Source: an uncultured Veillonella sp.
GTDB lineage: Bacteria; Bacillota; Negativicutes; Veillonellales; Veillonellaceae
DNA length: 25,509 nt
Reading direction: 5' to 3'
Assembly: GCF_900545205.1 (NCBI RefSeq)
Contig: NZ_UQYC01000021.1
Coordinates: forward strand, 1-25,509
Each line of letters starts with the position of its first letter. Position 1 is the first letter of the stretch. A program made the translations under genes and the position numbers. The notes below the pieces were generated by a model, which had not been told where the DNA came from, did not search any database, and saw only the letters and a list, made by a program, of their open reading frames with translations. Shown one piece after another: positions 6,636-13,808 of this stretch.

Positions 6636-6654
6636 ATCAACAGTAGCTGTTGAT
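6636..6654 (+). promoter_or_regulatory. 19-bp palindrome upstream of the DASS transporter, candidate operator
   Basis: ATCAACAG (6636-6643), spacer TAG, CTGTTGAT (6647-6654): both half-sites match perfectly. It overlaps the end of a TATAAT (6632-6637) that has no good -35. The transporter ATG is at 6680 with GGGAGG at 6670-6675. Size and symmetry fit the site of a dimeric repressor. An mRNA hairpin is the alternative, but with no T tract it is not a terminator. Confidence 0.5.
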
Positions 6655-6679
6655 ATGTGTAGTTTGATAGGGAGGTTCT

Positions 6680-8083
6680 ATGAATACCTTTACACGCGCC
6701 GCACTGACGGTACTGGTAGGACTTGTGATTTGGTTCTTGCCTCATACGGAGGCGATTAAGCCTGAAGGATGGCATTTATTAGCTATCTTCACGGCTACAA
6801 TTGTAGGTTTTATTTTACGACCTTGGCCAACAGGCATTATGGCACTCTTTGGTATTGTTGCAGCAGTAGCAACAAATTCTATTACCATGGTACAAGCATT
6901 AGGTGGTTATGCTGAGGCTAATGTATGGCTTATCGTGGCAGCTGTATTCTTTTCTAGAGGTATTATTAACTCTGGTCTCGGTAAGCGTATTGCGTATACC
7001 TTGATTCGTGCGTTTGGTACTAGTTCCTTAAAGTTAGCCTATGCATTGGCTTGTACGGATCTTATTATTTCTCCTGCCACACCATCTAATACGGCGCGTG
7101 GGGGCGGTATTATTTTCCCAATCGTACAAAACATTTCCTTAGCTTTTGACTCTGAACCGAATGGTAGTACAGCTCGTCGCATAGGGGCGTACTTGATGAC
7201 TACGGCTCATACGATAAACACTATAACCGTAACTATTTTCTTAACTGCTTGTAGTGGTAACTTATTGATTACATCATTAGGGGCTAAATTATTTGGTTAT
7301 GATATTTCTTGGTGGGAATGGTTCCAAGCTGGTGTGATCCCTGGTGTGATTTGTATGATTTTGATGCCTTGGTTTATCTATAAAATCTATCCACCAGAAA
7401 TTAAAGAAACTCCACAAGCAGCTGAAATGGCTCAAAAAGAGTTAGATGCGCTTGGGCCGATTACGAAGGCTGAAATTTCTGTGGCTATTATCTTTGTACT
7501 TTGTATCTTACTTTGGGCTACAGCAATTTGGACGAAGTTACATCCTACTGTAGTTGCTATGATGGGCGTTCTTGCTTGTGTAGTAACGGGTTCCCTTACA
7601 TGGGAAGATATTCTCGGTGAACGTACTGGTTGGGATATCCTTATCTGGATGGGGACGCTCGTAGGTATGGCAGGTCTCCTTGGTAAACTAGGCGTAGTAG
7701 CTGTATTTGCAGATTTTGTAAGTCAACATCTGGTAGGTATTGATTGGTTCTGGGCATCCTTTATTATCTCTGCAACCTTTGTATACTCTCAATATTTCTT
7801 TGCCAGTGGTACAGCGCGTATTACAGCGTTATTCTCCGCCTTTGCAGCTATCTTGGTAGCAATGGGCGCACCAATTCCGTTTACCATTTTGCTCTTTGGT
7901 TTGATGAACAGCCCTGGCTGTACATTAACACATTATAGTTCTGGTGTAACGCCAATCTTCTTCGGTGCTGGTTATGTACCACAAGGAACATGGTGGCGTG
8001 TAGGCCTTGCTATTTCTGTGGTTAGCTTCTTAATTCACTTCTGGGGCGGTACCCTTGGCATGTGGCTATTCGGTATTCTATAA
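6680..8083 (+). CDS. DASS family anion/dicarboxylate transporter (CitT-like)
   Basis: This 467-residue polytopic membrane protein belongs to the divalent anion:Na+ symporter (DASS) family. It has the two-repeat architecture with a substrate-binding SNT motif in the first half, SPATPSNTARGGG (131-143), and the degenerate counterpart NSPGCTLTHYSSG (410-422) in the second. The SPATPSNTARG form is typical of the CitT/TtdT/SodiT branch, which exchanges or imports citrate, tartrate, succinate, malate or 2-oxoglutarate. Membrane segments alternate along the whole length, with a charged cytoplasmic loop near 240-265 (KIYPPEIKETPQAAE). GGGAGG supports the ATG. It is a single-gene unit behind a palindromic site, so it is probably regulated by substrate. 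Organic acids are central carbon sources for Veillonella-type anaerobes, but the exact substrate is not deducible. Confidence 0.93.
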   Translation: MNTFTRAALTVLVGLVIWFLPHTEAIKPEGWHLLAIFTATIVGFILRPWPTGIMALFGIVAAVATNSITMVQALGGYAEANVWLIVAAVFFSRGIINSGLGKRIAYTLIRAFGTSSLKLAYALACTDLIISPATPSNTARGGGIIFPIVQNISLAFDSEPNGSTARRIGAYLMTTAHTINTITVTIFLTACSGNLLITSLGAKLFGYDISWWEWFQAGVIPGVICMILMPWFIYKIYPPEIKETPQAAEMAQKELDALGPITKAEISVAIIFVLCILLWATAIWTKLHPTVVAMMGVLACVVTGSLTWEDILGERTGWDILIWMGTLVGMAGLLGKLGVVAVFADFVSQHLVGIDWFWASFIISATFVYSQYFFASGTARITALFSAFAAILVAMGAPIPFTILLFGLMNSPGCTLTHYSSGVTPIFFGAGYVPQGTWWRVGLAISVVSFLIHFWGGTLGMWLFGIL

Positions 8084-8088
8084 TATTC

Positions 8089-8119
8089 AAAAATCTCTCA
8101 CAGTAGTGGGGGATTTTTT
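8089..8119 (+). terminator. Terminator of the DASS transporter gene
   Basis: A 13-bp stem, 8089-8101 (AAAAATCTCTCAC) with 8106-8118 (GTGGGGGATTTTT, two G-U pairs), loop AGTA, T tail to 8119. The following 8120-8257 is AT-rich with nothing recognisable. Confidence 0.9.
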
Positions 8120-8257
8120 GTTTGCGCTATCTGTTTAGTAGTTTGTTATCGTTTTATTTTCTATGTGTATTAGATAGGCAGTGTATTATTGTTATTGCTA
8201 TAGTTTTTATATATGGTAAACTTTAATAATTTATATGATAAATCTATAGAATATTTA

Positions 8258-8286
8258 TTGCACGACATTATATAAAGTGTTATTAT
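8258..8286 (+). promoter_or_regulatory. Promoter of the ilv leader and operon
   Basis: TTGCAC (8258-8263), exact 17-nt spacer, TATTAT (8281-8286), with TG one base before the -10 (8278-8279). Predicted start near 8293. It is the only convincing promoter between the DASS terminator and ilvD, so it should drive the leader gene and, through the terminator, the whole ilv operon. Confidence 0.75.
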
Positions 8287-8320
8287 TATTTTATGATTAC
8301 AGATTACTTTAGGAGGAAAC

Positions 8321-8452
8321 ATGTTGGGTTTAGTCATTAGCTTGTTGATTATCGCGCTCGTCGTGATTATTAAAGACATTCGAATTATGAACAACAACTT
8401 AACACGTTTTTGTCTTAGAAGTTCCACGAATGGTTTAATATACAATCAATAA
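8321..8452 (+). CDS. Small Leu/Ile/Val-rich gene, candidate ilv leader peptide
   Basis: This 43-codon gene has AGGAGG (8311-8316) and an ATG. Residues 2-17 read LGLVISLLIIALVVII, and codons 20 and 22 are also Ile. Of the first 22 codons 15 specify Leu (5), Val (3) or Ile (7). The rest (from KDIRIM to GLIYNQ) is polar and basic. The composition recalls the E. coli IlvL leader (VISLVVISVVVIII). It has its own promoter, ends 110 nt before a perfect terminator, and ilvD follows. The best reading is a regulatory leader peptide whose translation reports branched-chain aminoacyl-tRNA supply. The hydrophobic run is also long enough for a membrane helix, so a small membrane protein is the main alternative, and a dual role is not excluded. 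The 21-residue tail is longer than in classic leaders. Confidence 0.72.
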   Translation: MLGLVISLLIIALVVIIKDIRIMNNNLTRFCLRSSTNGLIYNQ

Positions 8453-8569
8453 GAATTGACTATACGGTTTGTTTCTTATGTGTATTTATTCCAAGGGGTA
8501 CATAGGATTGTTTATGTATATCGGAATTCTGTAAACAAAAGGAATATCATTTGTAAACTTTTAAGACGA
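8373..8569 (+). promoter_or_regulatory. ilv attenuator: protector and antiterminator segments
   Basis: Segment 2, TTGTCTTAGAAGTT (8410-8423), pairs without a gap with segment 3, AACTTTTAAGACGA (8556-8569): 14 pairs, two of them G-U. It takes up 7 of the 10 bases of the terminator 5' arm. Segment 1, AAGACA (8373-8378), can instead pair with TGTCTT (8411-8416). Segment 1 lies directly after codons 13-17 (Leu Val Val Ile Ile), inside the footprint of a ribosome stalled there. A stall would therefore free segment 2 to form the antiterminator. A 7-bp pairing (TTTGTTT 8468-8474 with AAACAAA 8533-8539) and a small hairpin (8499-8518) could bring segments 2 and 3 together. The pairing is read from the sequence; the mechanism is inferred. 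Confidence 0.65.
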
Positions 8570-8591
8570 TTCATAAGAATCGTCTTTTTTT
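8563..8591 (+). terminator. ilv leader terminator (attenuator stem)
   Basis: A perfect 10-bp stem AAGACGATTC (8563-8572) / GAATCGTCTT (8577-8586), loop ATAA, then T to 8591. It stands 55 nt before the ilvD ATG. Nothing between it and ilvD resembles a promoter, so operon expression must pass through it. Confidence 0.93.
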
Positions 8592-8645
8592 ATTCAGTTG
8601 AAAGGCATCCAAGTGGATACTTTCAAGAAAAGTGAGGAGATTAAC

Positions 8646-10316
8646 ATGAGTTGTAGAAGTGACAATTTAAAAACAGGCGTAGCACGTGCACCACACAGAT
8701 CTTTGCTAAAAGCTCTTGGTTTTGTTGATGAAGAAATGGGCAGACCAGTCATTGGTATTGCGAACTCTTTCAACGAAATTATCCCTGGTCACGTGGGCTT
8801 GAAAAATATTGTACAAGCCGTAAAAGACGGCATTCGCAACGCAGGTGGTGTGCCAATCGAGTTCAATACAATTGGTATTTGTGACGGCTTGGCGATGAAC
8901 CACATCGGTATGAAATACTCCTTGGTAACTCGTAATATCATCGCTGATTCCATCGAAGCAACAGCTATGGCAACACCATTTGATGCTATGGTATTTATTC
9001 CAAACTGCGATAAAGTAGTACCTGGTATGTTGATAGCTGCAGCTCGTCTAAACATTCCATCCGTATTCGTGTCTGGTGGTGCTATGCTTGCAGGCGTACA
9101 TAATGGCAAAAAAATCGGTTTGTCTGATGTATTCGAAGCAGTAGGTAAACATCAAACTGGTGAAATGGGTGATGCTGAGTTAGCTGAAATCGAAAATACA
9201 GCATGTCCTACATGTGGTTCTTGCTCTGGTATGTACACAGCTAATACAATGAACTGCTTAACAGAAGCTCTTGGTATGGGCCTTCCTGGTAATGGTACAA
9301 TTCCAGCAGTATACTCCGAACGTTTACGTCTTGCTAAATTAGCAGGTATGCAAGCAGTAGAGGTATTGAAAGCAAACCTTCGTCCTAAAGACATTATGAC
9401 ACGCGAAGCCTTTGAAAATGCAGTAGCTCTAGATATGGCTTTGGGTGGTTCCTCTAATACAGCACTTCATTTGCCAGCTATCGCTCATGAAGCAGGTGTA
9501 CCATTGTCCTTGGACGACTTCGATCGCATTGCACAAAACACACCTCAATTGTCCAAACTTTCTCCATCTGGTAAATACTTCATTGAAGACTTGTATGCTG
9601 CAGGTGGTGTATCTGCGGTGTTGAAACGCTTAGCAGAAAATGGTCGTTTGCATACAGATTGCAAAACTGTAGCTCTTAAGACACAAGGTGAAATTGCAGA
9701 GGCAGCTCATGTTGTGGATGAAGATGTTATCCATCCATGGAACAATCCTGTTCATGAAACAGGTGGCATTGCAGTTCTTAAAGGTAACCTTGCAGTAGAC
9801 GGTTCCGTTGTAAAAGCTGGTGCCGTAGATGATGATATGCTCGTTCACTCTGGCCCAGCAAAGGTATTCAACAGCGAAGAAGAAGCTGTTGAAGCTATTA
9901 CAGGCGGTAAAATCGTAAAAGGTGATGTGGTAGTTATTCGTTACGAAGGCCCTAAAGGCGGTCCTGGCATGCGCGAAATGTTGACACCAACATCTATGAT
10001 TGCAGGTATGGGTCTTGATAAAGACGTAGCCTTGTTGACTGACGGTCGTTTCTCTGGTGCTACACGTGGTGCATCTATCGGTCACGTATCTCCAGAAGCA
10101 GCTGCAGGTGGTACAATCGCCGTTGTTGAAGATGGTGATATCATCAACATCGATATTCCAAACGGCAAATTGGAATTAGCTGTATCTGACGATGAAATCG
10201 CTCGTCGTAAAGCCGCATTGAAACCATTCAAATCCAATGTAACTGGATACCTTAAAAAATACGCTCTTCATGTATCCTCTGCAGCACAAGGTGCTATCGA
10301 AGTATTTGAAGACTAA
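8646..10316 (+). CDS. ilvD: Dihydroxy-acid dehydratase
   Basis: IlvD dehydrates 2,3-dihydroxy-3-methylbutanoate and its methylpentanoate homologue to the keto-acid precursors of Val and Ile. From this start the protein is 556 residues, the family norm. GAGGAGA lies just upstream of the ATG at 8646; the in-frame TTG at 8598 has no such site. Landmarks are NSFNEIIPGH (40-49), CDGLAMNHIGM (79-89), IPNCDKVVPGM (118-128), CPTCGSCSGM (187-196), EGPKGGPGMREM and LTDGRFSGATRG. C121 and C193 are expected cluster ligands. The early motif has PGH, as in E. coli IlvD, not the PCN of [2Fe-2S] enzymes, which suggests an oxygen-sensitive [4Fe-4S] type (inference). It is the first structural gene of the operon behind the attenuator. 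Confidence 0.97.
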   Translation: MSCRSDNLKTGVARAPHRSLLKALGFVDEEMGRPVIGIANSFNEIIPGHVGLKNIVQAVKDGIRNAGGVPIEFNTIGICDGLAMNHIGMKYSLVTRNIIADSIEATAMATPFDAMVFIPNCDKVVPGMLIAAARLNIPSVFVSGGAMLAGVHNGKKIGLSDVFEAVGKHQTGEMGDAELAEIENTACPTCGSCSGMYTANTMNCLTEALGMGLPGNGTIPAVYSERLRLAKLAGMQAVEVLKANLRPKDIMTREAFENAVALDMALGGSSNTALHLPAIAHEAGVPLSLDDFDRIAQNTPQLSKLSPSGKYFIEDLYAAGGVSAVLKRLAENGRLHTDCKTVALKTQGEIAEAAHVVDEDVIHPWNNPVHETGGIAVLKGNLAVDGSVVKAGAVDDDMLVHSGPAKVFNSEEEAVEAITGGKIVKGDVVVIRYEGPKGGPGMREMLTPTSMIAGMGLDKDVALLTDGRFSGATRGASIGHVSPEAAAGGTIAVVEDGDIINIDIPNGKLELAVSDDEIARRKAALKPFKSNVTGYLKKYALHVSSAAQGAIEVFED

Positions 10317-10357
10317 TAGTAGATTTTCATTAATACTAACTAGAGGAGATAGAGTAC

Positions 10358-11581
10358 ATGCATAAGTTGTATGATTTTATGGAGGCTCGTGAGCGATTAA
10401 GCACAATCACGGTGAAAACAAAATTGCTTCACAGTGATGTGTTCTCCGATGAAAGTGGCAATGATGTATATATCAAGCCAGAAAACTTGCAAATAACAGG
10501 TTCCTTTAAGGTTCGTGGTGCCTATAATAAAATTGCAAAATTAACAGAAGAAGAAAAGGCGCGCGGCGTTATTGCCGCGTCTGCCGGTAACCATGCGCAA
10601 GGTGTAGCGCTTGCTGCAAAACGTCTAGGCATTAAAGCGACAATCGTCATGCCAAAACATACACCTCTCATCAAGGTGAATGCTACAAAACAATATGGTG
10701 CCGAAGTCGTTCTACATGGTGAGATTTATGATGAAGCTTACCAAAAAGCGATGGAATTACAACAAGAGCACGGATATGTGTTCGTACATCCTTTTGATGA
10801 CGAAGATGTTATCGAAGGGCAAGGTACAATTGCATTAGAAGTTCTTGAGGAATTGCCTGATGCGGATGTATTGCTAGTTCCTGTTGGTGGTGGCGGTATT
10901 GTTTCTGGTATCGCAGCTGCGGCAAAATTAAAAAATCCTAGCATTAAAATTATTGGTGTAGAACCAGAAGGCGCGGCTAGTGCAATAGCTGCGTTAAAAG
11001 CAGATCATCCTGTACCACTTAGTGAGGTGGCAACTATCGCAGATGGTACAGCTGTACGTCAAATCGGCGAAACTACATTAAAATATATTAAGAAATATGT
11101 AGATGAAATTGTTACTGTCTCTGATTATGAATTGATGGAAGCATTTTTGTTGCTTGTAGAAAAACATAAGTTAGTAGCAGAAAACTCCGGTATTTTACCA
11201 TTAGCAGGTCTAAAAAAATTAGACTGTAAAGGCAAAAAGGCAGTAGCCATTGTTAGTGGTGGTAATATCGACGTACTTACGATTTCTTCTATGATCAATA
11301 AAGGTCTCGTATTACGTGGTCGTATCTTCACTTTCTCTGTCAACCTTCCAGATAAACCAGGTCAATTGGTTGCTGTATCTGAAATGCTTGCAGATGCGGA
11401 TGCAAACGTTATTAAACTTGATCATAATCAGTTTAAAAACCTTGACCGCTTCCATGAAGTGGAATTGCAAGTGACTGTAGAAACAAATGGTGAAGAACAC
11501 ATCAAACACATTATTGATACTTTCAAAAATAATGGTTACATTATTAAACGATTAAATTCCAGCGAGATTTTATCTGAATAG
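10358..11581 (+). CDS. ilvA: Threonine ammonia-lyase with one C-terminal ACT domain
   Basis: This PLP enzyme deaminates threonine to 2-oxobutanoate, the first committed step to isoleucine. The 407-residue protein has a fold-type II catalytic part (about 1-325). The Schiff-base Lys is in GSFKVRGAYNK (K51), SAGNHAQG is at 75-82, and the phosphate-binding glycine run GGGG is at 177-180. A C-terminal ACT domain (about 330-407, VNLPDKPGQL onward) follows. This is the short single-ACT form, unlike the 514-residue two-ACT IlvA of E. coli. Catabolic TdcB lacks such a domain, and the ilv operon setting supports a biosynthetic role, perhaps with feedback through the ACT domain. GAGGAGAT precedes the ATG, 41 nt after ilvD. 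Confidence 0.95.
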   Translation: MHKLYDFMEARERLSTITVKTKLLHSDVFSDESGNDVYIKPENLQITGSFKVRGAYNKIAKLTEEEKARGVIAASAGNHAQGVALAAKRLGIKATIVMPKHTPLIKVNATKQYGAEVVLHGEIYDEAYQKAMELQQEHGYVFVHPFDDEDVIEGQGTIALEVLEELPDADVLLVPVGGGGIVSGIAAAAKLKNPSIKIIGVEPEGAASAIAALKADHPVPLSEVATIADGTAVRQIGETTLKYIKKYVDEIVTVSDYELMEAFLLLVEKHKLVAENSGILPLAGLKKLDCKGKKAVAIVSGGNIDVLTISSMINKGLVLRGRIFTFSVNLPDKPGQLVAVSEMLADADANVIKLDHNQFKNLDRFHEVELQVTVETNGEEHIKHIIDTFKNNGYIIKRLNSSEILSE

Positions 11582-11599
11582 CTGGTCGAAAGGGTTCCT

Positions 11600-13309
11600 A
11601 TGAGCGCAGAAACAATCAATGGGGCACGCATTGTCCTTGAAACATTGCATCGCCTTGGTGTAACCGACATGTTCGGTTATCCAGGTGGCGCGGTAATTCC
11701 AATTTATGATGAAATTTATAGCTTCCCTGAAATTAAACATTATTTTGTTCGCCATGAACAAGGTGCAGCCCATGCAGCAGATGGTTATGCACGCGTATCT
11801 GGAAAAGTAGGCGTATGCCTTGCTACATCCGGTCCTGGTGCAACTAATCTTGTTACAGGTATTATGACTGCTTACATGGATTCTGTACCTATGGTGGCCA
11901 TTACTGGTCAGGTTGGTCGTCCCTTTATTGGTAAGGATTCCTTCCAAGAAGCAGATATCCAAGGTATTACCATGCCGATTACAAAACATAACTACCTTGT
12001 TCAAGATATTCGCGATTTACCTCGCATCATCAAAGAAGCGTATTTTATTGCTAGTACAGGTCGTCCAGGACCTGTTCTTATCGATATTCCAAAGGATATT
12101 CAAACAGAAAAAATATCCATGACAGAATACAATAAATTATATGAAGTACCTATCCATCTTGAAGGTTATGATCCAACCTATAAAGGTCATCAAGGGCAAA
12201 TTAAGAAAGCGGCTACACTCATTAAAAATGCGAAACGTCCGCTCATCATTGCCGGTGCCGGTGTATTGAAATCTGGCGCTATGGATGAGTTAAAGGAATT
12301 GGCAGAAAAGGCTCAAATTCCTGTAACAAATACATTAGTTGGCCTTGGTGGTTTCCCAGGTAACCATGAGCTTGCTCTCGGTATGGTGGGTATGCATGGC
12401 TCTGTAGCGGCTAATAATAGTACAGAAGAAGCAGACCTTGTTATTGCGGCCGGTATTCGCTTCCACGATCGCATTACAGGTCATCCAGATTTCTTCTGTA
12501 AAAAAGCTAAAATCATTCATATCGATATCGATCCAGCAGAAATTGATAAAAACGTTACTATTAACGTACCAATTGTAGGTGACTTGAAGCGAGTTTTATC
12601 TGAACTTAATGCGCTTGTAGAACCTACAAGTCATGAAGCGTGGATCGGACAAATTCGTGAATGGCAAGCGGAATATCCTATGGTAATTCCTGAATCTAAA
12701 GATGGTGTACTACATCCTCAATACGTATTATCCGAACTTAACAAGATTGCTAAAGAGGATGCAGTTATTGTAACTGACGTAGGCCAACATCAAATGTGGG
12801 CGGCTCAATTCTTAACTCATAAAAAACCTCATACCATTGTTACATCTGGTGGTGCAGGTACCATGGGCTATGGTTTACCAGCTGCCATTGGGGCTCAAGT
12901 GGGGGCACCTCATAAACAAGTAATCCTTGTTGTTGGTGATGGTGGATTCCAAATGACCTTCGAAGAGCTCATGATGGTTCGCCAATATAATTTACCAATT
13001 AAGATTGTTATCATTAATAATGGTTACCTTGGCATGGTTCGTCAATGGCAACAAATCTTTAATAACCGCCGTTATTCCTATGTAGATTTGGAAACGAGTC
13101 CAGACTTCTTGAAATTGGCAGATGCCTTTGATTTGAAAGCCGCTCGTATCGATAATGTAGAGGATTTCAATAAAGAATTTAAATCTTTCATTACATCTGA
13201 TGAAAGTATCATCTTGGATTGTCGTGTAGCAAGAGAAGATAATGTATTGCCGATGATTCCAGCTGGCGGTACCGTAAGTGGTATGATGGGCAAGAAAGGG
13301 GTGCTATAA
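11600..13309 (+). CDS. ilvB: Acetolactate synthase, catalytic (large) subunit
   Basis: IlvB is the ThDP-dependent acetohydroxyacid synthase catalytic subunit. It condenses pyruvate with pyruvate or 2-oxobutanoate to open the Val/Leu and Ile branches. The 569-residue protein has the three expected domains. In the N-terminal PYR domain the catalytic Glu is E53 (RHEQGAAHAADGYAR). The central domain has RFHDRITG near 287-294. The C-terminal ThDP domain has GDGGFQM from 446 and NNG at 473-475, the diphosphate-Mg motif. AAAGGG stands before the ATG. The last base of its TAA stop is the A of the ilvN ATG, so the two subunits are translationally coupled, as expected for a fixed complex. Confidence 0.97.
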   Translation: MSAETINGARIVLETLHRLGVTDMFGYPGGAVIPIYDEIYSFPEIKHYFVRHEQGAAHAADGYARVSGKVGVCLATSGPGATNLVTGIMTAYMDSVPMVAITGQVGRPFIGKDSFQEADIQGITMPITKHNYLVQDIRDLPRIIKEAYFIASTGRPGPVLIDIPKDIQTEKISMTEYNKLYEVPIHLEGYDPTYKGHQGQIKKAATLIKNAKRPLIIAGAGVLKSGAMDELKELAEKAQIPVTNTLVGLGGFPGNHELALGMVGMHGSVAANNSTEEADLVIAAGIRFHDRITGHPDFFCKKAKIIHIDIDPAEIDKNVTINVPIVGDLKRVLSELNALVEPTSHEAWIGQIREWQAEYPMVIPESKDGVLHPQYVLSELNKIAKEDAVIVTDVGQHQMWAAQFLTHKKPHTIVTSGGAGTMGYGLPAAIGAQVGAPHKQVILVVGDGGFQMTFEELMMVRQYNLPIKIVIINNGYLGMVRQWQQIFNNRRYSYVDLETSPDFLKLADAFDLKAARIDNVEDFNKEFKSFITSDESIILDCRVAREDNVLPMIPAGGTVSGMMGKKGVL

Positions 13310-13797
13310 TGGCGAGAGAACATCAAGTCTTAGTAATTGCAAAAAATACAGCAGGCATTGGTGCACGTATATTGGCACTCTTTAACCGTCGTGGTTTTAA
13401 TGTTACAAAGATGACATCTGGTATTACAAATACACCAGGCTACGCTCGTATTACCCTCACCGTTGAGGCAGATGATCGCATCTTGGATCAAATTCAAAAA
13501 CAAATTTACAAGCTCATTGATGTGGTAAAGGTTAAAGTCTTTGAAGATCATGATGTGGTGTGCCGTGAGTTAATGCTTATCAAGGTAAAAGCAACTGCTG
13601 CAACACGCTCTCAAATTGTACAAATTGCCGATGTATATCGTGGCAATGTGCTCGATATTTCTCCTACTTCTATGATTATTGAAGTAATTGGTAGCGTAGA
13701 AAAATTACGCGGTTTCATTCAAATTATGGAAACTTATGGTGTCCTTGAAATTGCCAAAACTGGCATTACCGCAATGAGCCGTGGAGAAAAGATTTAG
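13309..13797 (+). CDS. ilvN: Acetolactate synthase, regulatory (small) subunit
   Basis: IlvN/IlvH activates the catalytic subunit and confers valine feedback. The 162-residue protein has an N-terminal ACT domain (about 5-75; VLVIAKNTAGIGARILALFNRRGF spans residues 7-30, and TNTPGYARITL follows near 40-50). The C-terminal domain has ELMLIKVKA near 86-94, RGNVLDISPTSMIIEVIG near 110-127 and a final GVLEIAKTGITAMSRGEK. Both match the family. The first ACT motif has NTAGIGAR where many members have a Pro (NxPGVLxR), a small deviation near the effector site that could alter valine sensitivity (inference). The start overlaps the ilvB stop by one base. Confidence 0.95.
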   Translation: MAREHQVLVIAKNTAGIGARILALFNRRGFNVTKMTSGITNTPGYARITLTVEADDRILDQIQKQIYKLIDVVKVKVFEDHDVVCRELMLIKVKATAATRSQIVQIADVYRGNVLDISPTSMIIEVIGSVEKLRGFIQIMETYGVLEIAKTGITAMSRGEKI

Positions 13798-13808
13798 GAG
13801 ATGGTTGT

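Noticed and set aside
6632..6637. TATAAT as the main promoter of the DASS transporter
   Set aside because: No -35 or extended TG accompanies it and it begins in the T tract of the previous terminator; it is mentioned only in relation to the palindrome.
8170..8445. A 91-codon minus-strand open frame over the ilv leader
   Set aside because: It has no ribosome binding site and low-complexity Ile/Asn/Lys composition, and it is opposite a leader gene with promoter and AGGAGG.
8453..8645. T-box riboswitch upstream of ilvD
   Set aside because: No AGGGTGGnACCGCG-like T-box sequence and no Stem I features are visible; the leader-peptide model explains the terminator better.
8598..8645. N-terminal extensions from upstream in-frame starts (ilvD TTG 8598; similarly ilvC 14704, yggS 20509, proC 21792, hemA 24054)
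   Set aside because: The shorter starts have properly spaced ribosome binding sites and match the family N-termini; the extensions lie in leader, promoter or ribosome-binding sequence.
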